Shown here piece after piece: positions 49,861-61,867 of a stretch of DNA of 64,000 bases. The position numbers and the translations under genes were made by a program. Source of the DNA: Isoetes taiwanensis (lineage: Eukaryota > Streptophyta > Lycopodiopsida > Isoetales > Isoetaceae); assembly GCA_021234155.1 (NCBI GenBank), contig JAJEKV010000010.1, forward strand, positions 7,974,871 to 8,038,870, in the 5' to 3' direction. Numbering within the stretch: the first letter of the stretch is position 1; the number at the start of each line of letters is the position of its first letter. The notes beneath the pieces are model-generated. The model had not been told where the DNA came from. It did no database searches and saw only the letters and a list, made by a program, of their open reading frames with translations.

Positions 49861-50540
49861 ACTGAGTAATGTTCAGGGACAAGAACATGAAGACAACGAT
49901 AGCCCATGGATTCCTGAAATCAGAAAACTTGGACTCGGCATTCTGAAATGCCAAGTACTAATCGAGCAGTACAAACTATTATTTGCTGCCTCAGTCATGA
50001 GAGCATGTTCAAGAAAATTATTGAACTAGAGCTGAAAATTACTGATTTCAGACTCTCTGTTGTCACATTTCTTGGCTTCAATGATTGGCTTGAGATACGT
50101 ATTCTCAAAATGAAAAATCATCCAGTTACATACGATAATGATGCACAAGATCTGTGTAAAATCTGATATGGACATTGCCTTTGAAAAAATATTCCCTAAA
50201 ACGGAAGAATGGATGAAGAAAAGCTATAAGATTGAGGAACAGGAAGCTGACGAGATGAGGAGGCCCAAAAAAGCACCTCACAAGGCACCGGCTGCTAAGA
50301 AAGGTCCCACTTTTGGCAATAGCATATTTAATAGCATGGACGTGGGGCTGGAGGACCCTGATGGGACTAATATATCAAGTAATCCAAGTATGAACACTAG
50401 TACATCTAGTGGTCTGGCTGCTGAGACAAGCACTCAGAATAACTGTCAAAGCAATGACAAGGAAAGCAAAAGACCTATCAGATTGGATCTAGGCAATTCA
50501 TCGACAATGGGTTTGATGAAAAACTATCTTTAGAAATGTG
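49861..50540 (+). pseudogene. Unrecognised coding-like segment between the duplication copies
   Basis: An acceptor-like TACTGCAG (49852-49859) precedes helical frames, including SPWIPEIRKLGLGILKCQVL, FKKIIELELKITDF and, from 50138 after frame changes, DMDIAFEKIFPKTEEWMKKS with a long polar Ser/Asn tail to 50533. Overlapping frames suggest two shifts. No family recognised. Confidence 0.35.
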
Positions 50541-50840
50541 TTTAAGATGCTGGATCAGGACTTCCCTGGACTTACTTACCATTCCAAGGACATGATCAAG
50601 CAACTGCATAACAGGTATGACAAAGTCATTTCTATACTACATCACGTTATGTTTAACTTGTATTTAGAGTAACAGTGGTTCTATTGGCCCTTTTGGATAT
50701 AAGTGCTAAATAGACAGCAATACTTTACGAGTTGTGTAGGGTCCTGGCAGCATTGCTAGGCACCCTACTCAGCCTAACATTTGCTTCCTAAGTACACCCT
50801 CTTGGCTTGCGGCAGGAGGAAGGTTTAATTTTTGAAGGGT

Positions 50841-53800
50841 CGGCTTCACGCACTCCCTCATACAGTGAGTTATAAGGTGGCATGATGAGACTGACCCTAA
50901 ACAGTAATACACATTTCTCGTCTTTGGTAGTCCTTTGACACAAGGAAAAAGTTTGAAGGTTTAACCAAGATCGAGAACTTGTAAGATTTCATGGATCCAT
51001 CCTTTATAAAATAGATCCTAAGCAATCTTGAAATCTACTATAGCAGGAGGTTAAAGCCTGTCAACTGTACACTTTACTTGAAATTGTGTCTGACATAGTC
51101 ATAAAGACTAGTTCTTTTTGTACAATAAGGCCGAACTCCCTCATACAGTTAGTTATAAGCTGGCATGATCAGACTGACCGTAAACAGTTATACATATTTC
51201 TCCTCGTTGATAGTCCTTTGACACAAGGAACATAGTTGAAGTTTTAACCAAAATCGAGAACTTGTAAGATTTCATGGACCCATCCTTTATAGAATAGATC
51301 TTAAGCAATCTTACTATAGCAGGAATTTAAAGCGTGTCACCTATACACTTTAGATGAATAGTCTTAAAGACTGGTACTTTTTGTACAATAATGCCAGTAT
51401 GGTGGTGTTGACATAATTTTAAGCGGGAATAACCTTTGGGAGTATTCTCCATACTAATTGAAAGTTAAAAAAAAGATTGCATTTTCTGTAATATCGGTAA
51501 GCAAGCGCTTTGCCTCTAGGGCTTTTGCATCCGATCTCCATACCCAAAGACCGATCTACATACCCAAGACTGGCATGGCTCCAAAGCAGCGGCCCTAGGC
51601 GACCGCCTGGATCCGAAAACATCGAGAGGAAGGGGTACTCCACTTGGGCTAAGACTACGCACCACAGGCGCGAATGGAAACTCCCAAGCAGCTAGCATCA
51701 TCAAGAGATGTTTGACTCGTAATGCCACTATGAGAGCTGCAAATCTGGACTATGTACAATAATCCTGCTGTGACGGATCATGATCCGGACCTGGAATCGC
51801 CATTGGACACGGGGGCGAGAGCATAATCAGGTTAATCGTCATAGATTTTGTAAAGAATAGAATCATTTCTTTTCTCTGCACAAGACTTTTATTCCACTTA
51901 GTTGTAACATTTAGGATATACATAAACCTAGCACGCTGGGATCTTCTCCTCCGAAAATGCTGAGATCACTACAGACTCTACATATAAGTAAACAAAATGT
52001 TTGTATTTTGCTGGTCGCTCTAAACTTCTCGAGATAGAAATAAGCCATAGCAGGATTTCTTCTTATTGTAGCCACTTGGAGTGTCGTTTAAGATGGTCGT
52101 GTCATAAATATTTAAATCTGGGCAAGTCATGAACATTTCCTCGATTGAATAGGGACACCCCGATTCTTGAAATATGATCTTAATATCTCTACAAAGAATG
52201 GATATGGACAGTTTTAAGAGCATGAATGCTTTCACTTCTTTGTCTCTATATCCACATCCTAATAGAGTTCTTTGTTGTTTATTGCTATTGTATATAAATT
52301 TCAAATTTCTAGCGGGGCCTATATAGTATGCTATTTTCGTTTTGGGGTTGGGGAGGGTTTTCGTAAGCAAAGATGGTTTGGCCTATGATTTCCGTGATCG
52401 TATTGTATTGAAAAGGGTATAATTTGCCATGTGAGAGCAGCTTCAATGTTTTCATGCTATTTTGGGTGCTTTGCAACTCTCCTTTTTCGTGGATGTTTTT
52501 TGCGAAGGCGCGAATTGTGTGCCAAGTTTAGAAACCCACGAGGCATTTGTGGGCAAGTTATTGCCCGAGAACGAACACGCATAAAGCGGCCCAATGACGT
52601 GAGCTTTGCCTTGCCGGATCTTTGCGTGGCTGGAAGTTAGGGAGGATTTTGATCTTCGTGATCGCGATATTCTCATTGGGATGCTTTTAGGCTGATCGAG
52701 GCCGCAGCAGTGAGAGGTCGTCCTGTTTATGAGAGGTATCGGGGCGCTTTGCCTTTTTTTGAGAGGATTAGAGTAGGTTATGCCGACTCGCAAGTCCGTG
52801 CGATCTAGAAGAAGGAAGCGAAATAGACAAGACAAAATCCGACTCCATTTGTCTTGCGATAGTTGGAGGCGAGGAAGAAAGAACGGCTGCTCATGTCTTC
52901 TGCGTCCCTGCTATTTTGGTTCTTCCATGCCCAATTCCGTGGATTTTTTTTTTCCATTTTCGGTAGATAGGCCTAGGCTCTCTTCCTCTAGCTTAATTCG
53001 CATAATGAGGGTGGACATGCATCTTTGTTGGTTTTCAATCGGCTAGGCTATGAAGCCGCTTTTTTCTTTGTACTTTTCTCAATCTGGATTCTTTTTAGAG
53101 CAAAATCGGGTGCTTCTTTGAAATTTCCATTCGGAGGGTAACAAAACAAAAATAGGCATCGATCCATCATTCGGTTTTCACTTCTATGGGTGGGATGCAA
53201 AATCTTCACATCTGAAATGGCCATGCTTGCATGAACGTGCTTGAGAGGCACCGGTTGATGGCCACGCGGTGCTTTTTGCCTCAAGGTAAACAAATTTACT
53301 AGTAGGATTCCACACCGGGCGGCTTCATTTGCATAGACGATCCACCAATTAAATCTCAATATTTCTTCAAATATAAATTTCATCCGAAAGAAATGCATCT
53401 TTGTTTTGCCTACCAAGGCTTATGTAATTTCTTTAGGTAATGATATTGTGGTTTTAGACCATTGAGGTCAAGGTGCACCATTGGAAAAGTTTGTCTCGTT
53501 TTAGTTGTAAATGATGTGGGCCATCGATCTGGCACAATGCCAGGAATATTCTCCACATCGATGGCTTGCAGTAAAAGATGAACCAAACGCTATAATACAT
53601 GGAAAAAACGAATCAATCCAATTACATAGCCCATAAGATTTTTTGTCTTTGATATTCCTTGAATGGAACAAAGGAACCATTTACCTTATACATAGTCTAA
53701 TTTGATTATCTGAGGGCTTATTCATAATTTTGTTTCCTAGGTCAAATAAAGCTCTCTGATCCCTAATATAATGTCCTGAATTCTTTATTAGAACTGGACA

Positions 53801-55105
53801 TGTAATGGAGTTGTTCAGCTCCTCTGACTCTGTCTCCACATCTACATATAATTAAAGTGGTCGTGGATGTGGATAAATTGATTTCAAGGCATGGGGACTA
53901 ATGGATACTTCTCTCCCATGCTTCATTATTGTTTATTGAATGGTCTTCAAGCATAATATTACATGCTGACAGTTGAATGCCATAATTTTGCTTAAACATA
54001 AAGGAAACGGATGAAAACATGGTTTGATTTAAACTTACCTTTAGCTACTTCATGCTTACCCTCTTTAGGCTAATGTGTGACTGGTTTTGTTTGCGGTAAC
54101 ACATCAAACCTACCTTTAGGATGTTTGGGCCTGTGCAAACGGGTGGAGTACTTCGTTAATAGGGAGCAGATCTGATTTTTTGCACCTGAAAACTCTACTT
54201 TTTCATGCTTATTATCTAAGTATTCTCTAAACTTAAAGTGTAGGATGCTGGTTCTTAGTGGTGTAAAACTTAAAATAACACTACTCCAGTTTCTTTTACA
54301 CGGCCACTACATATTATGATCTTGTGAACTGTCATGGATTACTGCTGTGACACACTAGAATATGGACCAATGGAAAAATAAAAAATAAAGAACAATTTTG
54401 TGAAAGAAGGCTTAATGGTAAAATGCATGGATTCCTTTAGTATTTCCCTTTTTCATTACTAGACAGTGCAGTGCAAAGGTTCAGATTTCTCACTTGGAAT
54501 GAAATTGTAGCTGCTAACAGTGTAAAATGAAAAAAAGGAAAGATACAGATATTGGACATAAGTTTTTCTAAATCTAGTCCAAATGTGATGGAAAATATGA
54601 TCTCTTATTTAATAAAATCTAAATTCTGGGCCCTGGCACTAACTAGGGTACATAAACCTTTTGATTTTGATGGCCCACAGTCAATACACAATTAACTTAT
54701 TATTTTAGATTTCTACATACTAAAAGTCACCTATTTAACAAGGCTGAAGAACTAGTAGTCTGGGGTTTGAGTTCTCAGCTCTCCTCTACTTAGTCATCCT
54801 TGGTGTTGTTACAAAATAGGCAAGTTTTCTCTGTTTACTCTGATATCTAAGACTTACATCTTGTGCATATAAACTCCAAATTGGGAACAAGTTTTTTGAG
54901 GTTTGATTTTGTCAACCTTCTTTTACTTGGAACCAAAAGGGAGGACATCACTTGGATCACGTAGCCCAAGTTTTACTTCATGCCAGGTTAAGGTTTTGGG
55001 CCTGGGTAAAACCAGGGCAGACCATGTCTCAAATTCTAACTAGGTTTAGTTTTTGGAGTATTTTATTTGCTAGATGAGATCCTAGCAAGTATTTTGTAAA
55101 TTTTT
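50841..55105. repeat. 4.2-kb direct duplication, copy 2
   Basis: Second copy of 45229-49463. It is followed at once by a complete MITE (55107-55550), while copy 1 is preceded by a fragment of the same MITE. Relative to copy 1 it has many small replacements where copy 1 has CAG, CTG or GCTG, and a local insertion of about 40 bp near 52610-52655. Confidence 0.92.
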
Positions 55106-55106
55106 T

Positions 55107-55550
55107 TTTTTTAACTACCAACATATAAAACATTATTGATACAGACCATTGCATCCAACACATTTAAATAAAAATCCCCCTGAAACCCCCTTTGGTTTGG
55201 GTGCATATTCACAGGGGGTTATGTAGGGCAGCGAGAGCCCCTAAAAACTTACAATACATATAGAAAATTAATACCATTAAGTACATTCCCTTAAATCTTA
55301 TAGTATTTTGCAAGCCTCAATATATAGTATACAAAAACTTGTACATGCATACCCCACAAACGAGGATCGCTATGTACGGTCCAGATCTTGGAATATAGGG
55401 CAAATATGCCCATCCGACAGCTCTCCTTGCCCGAAGTAACCCCCCTGTGTGAATATGCACCCAAATCAAAGGGGGTTTCAGGGGGATTTTTATTTAAATG
55501 TGTTGGATGCAATGGTCTGTATTAATAATGTTTTATATGTTGGTAGTTAT
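55107..55550. mobile_element. MITE with ~107-bp inverted arms
   Basis: The left arm (55107-55215) and right arm (55440-55550) are near-perfect inverted repeats, from AACTACCAACATATAAAAC at the outside to GTGCATATTCACAGGGGG inside. The centre of about 225 bp is unique. The core words match the smaller element at 18571-18725. Target duplications are obscured by the flanking T run. Confidence 0.85.
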
Positions 55551-55671
55551 ATGTTGGACAGCAGCAACAAATGGTTCAAAGATCCACAACAAATGAGTTC
55601 ACATCAGTTGCTTGTAATGTTTAAAGCCTCCGCGTGCCTCCTCGCAAGCCTGTCCTACGCCTGTGCACTTA

Positions 55672-56259
55672 TTAGAGGCAGAACACATGACAACGGAATT
55701 GCAACATCCTAACAATGTACCTGTCAATATGCCTGAGTTCTCGCAGCAGCAGCGCCCGTGCCAAATTCATATGACTTCTAAGTGCCTGCCTTTCTCTTGT
55801 GGAGACAGCAACCTCATCCCACTCCATAGTACCAATTGTCTCTTCAAGCTCATGAAAGAGACGGCCCAATTGCATTCGAAGCAAACGCACGGAGGCTGCA
55901 ACAGTTTCAGCAAGTGTGTTTATGTTAACAACGCTAGTGAGTAATTCGGATGCCACATGGGCATGTTCTGCATCTGGAGATGCTATACTAGGATGTGGCA
56001 GGCCATTGGAAATCAGGCTTTCTACAGAAGGTGGCTGGGGAGCAGCAGGTTGAGGCAATGCAGGCTCAGGGGGCCTATCAGGAGGTGCAGGGAAATCAGC
56101 CACTTCTTGGTGCCCATTCTCCATTTGGGCGTCGGGAGACAATGGCATAGGCATATCCCTGCATGCATGCAATGTCAGTACTCCAAGCCTGCAACAACAG
56201 AAGACATGCAAAGAAAACAAACATGTCACAAAACTAAAACAAAGCAACATGTCATTCAT
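55672..56259 (-). CDS. Small orphan protein with Pro-rich and helical halves
   Basis: A 195-codon frame. A splice-acceptor-like TTGTTGCAG lies at about 56190, so translation may really start in a later exon near MPMPLSPDAQMENGHQ. It has a Pro/Ala-rich segment (PAPPDRPPEPALPQPAAPQP) and then a helical region, LRMQLGRLFHELEETIGTM, ending in VSTRERQALRSHMNLARALL. That last block is shared with 44360-44650. No known family. It lies on the same strand as the Rep-like gene but 2.8 kb away with a retrotransposon remnant between. Confidence 0.4.
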   Translation of the reverse strand: MNDMLLCFSFVTCLFSLHVFCCCRLGVLTLHACRDMPMPLSPDAQMENGHQEVADFPAPPDRPPEPALPQPAAPQPPSVESLISNGLPHPSIASPDAEHAHVASELLTSVVNINTLAETVAASVRLLRMQLGRLFHELEETIGTMEWDEVAVSTRERQALRSHMNLARALLLRELRHIDRYIVRMLQFRCHVFCL

Positions 56260-56404
56260 CCAAAAGGCTTACAAGCTCCCAAGCAATATAAACACAAATT
56301 GCAGAACTAATGATCAATTCAACCCACATCAAGGTTTAGGGAGCCTGGACAATTACAACCTTTAGTAATTCCATCTTCTAAGTGGGCCCATAACCCACAG
56401 GTCC

Positions 56405-57900
56405 CAAGATCGAAACTTGGCTCACGATACCAACCGTGACCAGGCCTGGCGATTAACCTCTCGATGAATCGGAGATCCCATCGATCTCTACCGTTGGATC
56501 TATTTACCCTTGCAACTCAATAAATTGATACATGCATACTTAGGTAAAGAATTTAATCTTTATACATGCTCTAAGGTCCCAAAAATATTATACTTGCCGT
56601 TGCTCGGCAAAATCCCACAAAACAACCAAAGTTTACAAATAATTATAGTTTAAGCCGATCCATAATGATAATAGCTATATTAATCAAATATATTATCTAG
56701 CACTCCACACACTTCTACTCTCGCCTTTCCGAAGCTTGGCTACTTTCTGGAGCATCTCGCACTTTTGCTTACACCATTTAACCACGGGGTTAGTCACACG
56801 GACTAAGTGGGGATCGGAAATTTAGAATATATCAAGCATCAATTACCACAGGCATCAACTTAAAACAATAACTTAGCCTTACCGTAACCTCGCCCCTGCA
56901 TTCCAAGTTACTAGTCCAACCAACATAAATACAATGCATAATTATGCTAAGCACAACCATTGCAACTTGATTCCAGCATTAAAAACTACATATACACTAG
57001 TCAAGCAACCATAGCATCAACATTGCAACCAATATTCCTCTGGGTCTGAGCAAGGTCAACTCGGCTGATCAGGCCAGTGACATAGAGGCGGGGTAACCAT
57101 GTGTGTACACACCCTTCCACGCTGCGTCCAGCATTGGAGGACCACTTACTGTGCATGACGTTGTACCATACGGTACCAACGCCCGATGTTCAAAATACCA
57201 TTTACATAGCACTGTGCAAACCGTGAGTCTAGACCATCATCGCTAGACTCTCGCCCCGCAGGTCTATATCAAAGAATTTCACCATAGACAATTACATACA
57301 ATTTACTATCATTATGCCCATGCCCTAACAAGCTTACATCCAGTAATTCCATAATATACACCTCATATAGCAAGAGAAAGCCCAACCATAACTCACCTCA
57401 ATCATGCAATATGCAGCTATCACCATTAAATAAAAGATAGAATGTCTACCCCTTAACAGGATTTACTAGCACAAGGTTAATATCTACATTTAAAACTTTA
57501 ACAATGTTTAACCTATAGCATTTGAATATCGTTATTATAGATAACTTGCAACCATTAGCATACCCCCTTATTAACTTAGGCCTTAATTTTATGTAATATA
57601 TATCTCGAGCCAACTCCTTGCTCCAACTAACCCTTACTATGGTAATTTTAACTTAAAACCTTAGCTTTTTAACTTTTAACTTTCTTCTATTGCTATTTTA
57701 CTAACAATTAATCAATTGTTAACATCTTTACTTTTTAGTTAAACCTAAACCTAACGTGACAGGGACGAATTTGGCCTACAGCTGCCGGATATGGCCTCCA
57801 GGCCATCGAACTCATACCAAGACCTCTCAAATTCAGCCAATTCTGGCTTTTACTAAGATTTCCAGGCTAAATCGTATCATTTGTGGCCGAAGGAGACAGT
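56405..57900 (-). mobile_element. Probable Ty3/gypsy LTR and primer-binding site
   Basis: On the minus strand TTGGTATCGTGAGCC at about 56418-56432 resembles the initiator-Met tRNA primer site (TGGTATCAGAGC) except at the CAG. The upstream sequence (up to about 57900) is gene-free, with dyads such as GTGTGTACACAC (57095) and ACCATACGGTACC (57163), as expected of an LTR. The outer end of the LTR was not found, so the length is a guess. Confidence 0.4.
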
Positions 57901-58544
57901 TCTAACTGATTTTTCTTCTGATAGAAATCAGACCAGCAGATGCCGGATCTGACATCCAAGCCATTGATTCGGCTTGGAAAGCCCATAAAGCTTCCTGATT
58001 TCAACGCCCGCGGGCGTTCTAAGCCATTCCGGCCAGCTTGTGGCCCTATTCCGGCCATTCTGGATCAGTTTCTTGGCATGCATACGGAGTTAAAAGGCAA
58101 AGCTTCAGCTGCCGAATCCCATTCTTATTGTTCTGAATCCATCTCTTGGATCAAATCGCCATCCTGTTCCAAATCGGTCCATTCCATGTTTGTTCCTTAA
58201 CTTTTTTTTTAATCATTCAGACCAACAAAAATCTCATGCTTTTCTGCATACTGTCATCTCCTTGGCAGTTCTTCACCCTTTTCAAAATTATTCTGCTCAA
58301 TCCTCATTTCCTATGATGTTTCCGCTCATTTCTACATTGATTGAATCTAATAAATCATATCCAAGTTCAAGAACTTCCCTAATTCAAAGACGTAGAATGA
58401 CTTCAATTAAAGAGTTCATAAACATGCAGTCTTACTATCCCAGCTCAAGATAAGACATGAGTAAATTCCAACTTATGTAACAAGAACAACCATCACTCTA
58501 CTCAAATCACAACTTAATCAAGCACCAAAACCCCAGGTGTAAGT

Positions 58545-59090
58545 CTTGATCCCCACCTGGAATCCCGCTTGTTGCTTTTACCTTCTGGCAAGATAAACAC
58601 CTAGCCACATATTCCTTAACCATCTTCTTCTGTCCGGGCCAAAAGAAATTCTGGCGCATTTTTCTCAAAGTTTTGTGTACCCCTGGGTGGCCCGCTAAAG
58701 GACTATCATGTGCTTCATATAGCAATCTCAATCTCAACTCCTGATCATTAGGAATACACATACGACCATTATAATATAAAACTCCTTTGGACAATGCATA
58801 CCTCGGAAAATCTTGGGAAACTCACGAAGAATCCAATTGGCATCTTCCCATGTGGCATCTTCCTCAGGACAACCTGCCCATTGAACCAAAAATCTCTGTA
58901 TTGTTCGCCTCCTTGAGCGGCGGGTTTCCTCTCGCAGAATACGTTCTGGTCGGGGGTACAGAAAGTTCTCCCTGCTTACCAAATCATCGTCCCCCAACAT
59001 ATGGGAAGGATCAAACACATACTTCCTTAAGTTACTCACGTGAAAGACATTACACAATCCAAGGAGATGTAATCGGCTTGCTCGGAAGTC
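58545..59090 (-). pseudogene. Ty3/gypsy chromovirus remnant: chromodomain then integrase H2C2
   Basis: On the minus strand one frame reads NVFHVSNLRKYVFDPSHML, PERILREETRRSRRR, then FLVQWAGCPEEDATWEDANW and REFP, which is the integrase tail plus chromodomain. About 10 bp on, another frame reads LSKGVLYYNGRMCIPNDQEL, AGHPGVHKTLRKMRQNFFW and CLSCQKVKATSGIPGG, the HHCC zinc-binding start of integrase. In an intact element the HHCC module precedes the catalytic core and the chromodomain, so the order here is reversed and the core is missing. Confidence 0.85.
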
Positions 59091-60046
59091 CCTTCCATTC
59101 CTGGCCTGTATTCATTGTCATCAATGTCCACGAAACCCTCATCCCCATCTCCAGGACTAGGGACATCGTCATAGTACCTCTTCCGTGCCTTACCTATTCG
59201 CTCCACAGGTTGCATACCTGCAGGGACATTAAAAATCACACATCGTACGTCACTAGGCATGGCCTGCGAGGGATTGAGAGTTATTCTCCATGCTACCTTC
59301 ACCCGATGCTCTGAAATAAAAGCACAGTTAGTAGGAAAGATCCATTGACTAGACAGAATGAATTTGCCAGTCCTGAGCATCCGGCATAGAGTATAAACGA
59401 GAGAAGCAGACAGCTGCTTCCTGCCATGGTATTTAACAAAGTGATGAGCCCTGTGCAACAAGTTTTTGTTATCCAACATAACGACACTCTTCAAGTCACC
59501 TGCACCATGAAGCAGATAGAGATCCTTCCCCATCTCGATCTGCCTCTCAGAAACATTATGCAAACAAACTTTGAAGTGCACTTTACCAAGGTCCTTCAAA
59601 CAATATCCCACTAATCCCTCAAAACAATGCATTCTGGTATTCTTAAGAGCCTTGCATATCAGAAGGATGCCTGCCGGTCTTTGAGCTCCCCAGCCAAAAA
59701 ACCTCTTGATGGTAGCGTTTACGGCACGAGGAGTCTTCAACGTGCTCCTCAGCACCCCCTGGCAGTGCAAGTGGTCCAGGTCTGATCCCCTTTCAAGGGC
59801 TACAGCACCAGCAACAGTCTCGGTCTTCAAAAACTCCACAAGTTTCTCAAACATGGGAAGGGGAACATCAGTCCCAGCATAACCCAAAGTAAGGCTTACT
59901 TCCAACAAACCGGTGCCCTCATCCTCACTACCTCTACCCTTCGACGTGCCCTCCCTATCCCCCACAGAAAAAGCATCCTCAACACAAGGGAATTTAGCTT
60001 CAGGAGGCAAACTCTGTTTTCTACATCTAGCTGCCCTCTTTAGCAT
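59036..60046 (-). CDS. Rep-like HUH endonuclease of a possible rolling-circle transposon
   Basis: An uninterrupted frame of 336 residues from the Met at 60046 (MLKRAARCRKQSL). It stays open to 60304, but that extra part is Cys-rich and low-complexity and is probably not translated. Seen: a strand that may be Rep motif I (LEVSLTLGYAG, about residue 50), motif II DHLHCQGVLR with His92 and His94 (HUH), and motif III GYCLKD with Tyr148 and Lys151 (Y-x-x-K). Spacing and order fit Rep endonucleases, which nick single strands through the Tyr. No P-loop helicase follows; the last 60 residues are acidic. The 3' end overlaps the gypsy remnant in another frame. Single-Rep-domain eukaryotic transposons (Replitron type) or an old copy of a Rep virus gene are the alternatives. 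Confidence 0.55.
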   Translation of the reverse strand: MLKRAARCRKQSLPPEAKFPCVEDAFSVGDREGTSKGRGSEDEGTGLLEVSLTLGYAGTDVPLPMFEKLVEFLKTETVAGAVALERGSDLDHLHCQGVLRSTLKTPRAVNATIKRFFGWGAQRPAGILLICKALKNTRMHCFEGLVGYCLKDLGKVHFKVCLHNVSERQIEMGKDLYLLHGAGDLKSVVMLDNKNLLHRAHHFVKYHGRKQLSASLVYTLCRMLRTGKFILSSQWIFPTNCAFISEHRVKVAWRITLNPSQAMPSDVRCVIFNVPAGMQPVERIGKARKRYYDDVPSPGDGDEGFVDIDDNEYRPGMEGTSEQADYISLDCVMSFT

Positions 60047-60399
60047 GTTACCTGGGTTGCAGAATACCACAGCCGAAAGACAAAGTCCAGCACAGCAGCA
60101 ACACAAGAAGCACAAAGCGCAGCTACAACCACAGCAAGGATGAAGCCGACCTCCAAAGATTTGCCAAGAGCGGCGATTCCGCGCCGGATAAATATCCCCC
60201 CCCACTCCCACACAACATCGACACAAACAAACACCAGACTTACCTGGTACTGCAAGACGGCATGCCGACGGGCTCCTGACTCTGGGCCGAACTCCCATGC
60301 TCACGATCCATCCGGCTCCACAGCGGACGCTGAAATATCGCCCGAAGACGGCCTTCTAAAACTACAATTTTCAAACAAAAACCTAACAACCATCTGAAA

Positions 60400-61865
60400 C
60401 ACCAAAACCCATATACCGACGTCGATTTATCACGAAAATAGGCTATGAATTACACTTACAAACCTTAGGAAATCTTATGTAACACGGACCCAAACAACAT
60501 TTTGGAAACTTGATGCAAAATTGAGTTATATGGATGCTATAGGTTATTTTTATAGAAACCACAATTTAGATGAGTCAAACATTGCAACCTCCATGATATT
60601 TTGTTAATCCATGCATCTACACGTCCATGATGAACCTCTTTCTGCACTTCATTTCTTTTCGGTTGCACATTTCTTGCTTTTTCCACAATTTCTTGAGTTT
60701 ATCACATGTTGTTTTTATGCCGACAACGCCGGCATCCGATTACTAGTTATCTATGAAATTGCACATCTCAAAGAACTCATGAAAACATTGTTGACTTAGG
60801 TTGATGCAGGCCTTTCGTTTTGTCAAATCTTGTATGTTTCAGTCTATTTTCCAAGCCGTACAAGCCTTCTATTTCATTGTTATATTTTTCTATGCAGATT
60901 AGCTAGCATTCAATTAGCTAGCATTCAAGAGGAGCTGACTGTCTATCTCTCATTGTTGCTCTGTTATTCAGGTTAATTTATTGTTTCTTTATGTTTTGTT
61001 TTGAGTTTTGAGATTCAGAACTCTAGATCTGTAAAGCAAATAGTTATTCTATTATCTTCGTATGTGGATAAAATTGAAAATTGAGATTGTTATTCTTTGG
61101 TGCAATTTAGAAAGCAACAACATCGAATATTATGGAGCATATTTGAGCCTCCACCGTATACTGTTGTAACCCCAAGTCAATATGTTCAGCTTCGCAGAGC
61201 TTTTGGCTATGGTGGAATTAAGAGTCAAATTATAGATAATCTTTTGTTTTTCGTGTTTTTTTCTATTTTTCCTTCTTCCTCCCTTTTGTACCACTTCTGC
61301 AATGAAAAGAAATCATGGGGTCCTCAAACCATGTCTCCAAATATGGCTAGTAAGATCATCTATGTTTCGCATTTTTGTCCTTTGCATATCATGGCATCTT
61401 CTAACTGCTCAGTCTTTAACATATGCAGAATGATAGTAGCTCTATAGCAGACTAAGTATTATTTGAATAAATTCCACCGCTTGGATAATGCATCCTAGAC
61501 CAAAACATGCTAGTATTCTACAGTTCACAACATTACAGCAATTGTCGGGGCTAGAGTATTGGGATTACCTTCCATCATTGCTTTTCTTACACGATAATAA
61601 CTAAAAATGGTAGTGATTGATTGTCTTCATTTTCACAATGTACTTTAAATGTTTCTACACGTATCTGGGAATTACATCAGGTATCTATCTAGTTGTAGTA
61701 ACTAGGCTTTTGCAGTTGATGTCAAGCTTGCTCAGTGCCCTATCATAAAATGCCGATATTGCACTATAGCCAAGAAAAACCCTTGCCCCAGATTGAGTGT
61801 GAAAGAGCCTTTAGCAACTACTGGAGGATCACTCCCATAGCCAAGGTAAGGGCGAAGAGAAAACA
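60400..61865. other. No gene recognised
   Basis: A 116-codon plus-strand frame at 61097-61447 (VTPSQYVQLRRAFGYGGIKS) has no motif that I recognise. A doubled AATTAGCTAGCATTCAA lies at about 60897-60929. Confidence 0.3.
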
Positions 61866-61867
61866 AC

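Noticed and set aside
58787-59314. 175-codon plus-strand frame
   Set aside because: Antisense to the gypsy chromodomain and the Rep-like C-terminus, which are recognisable on the minus strand.
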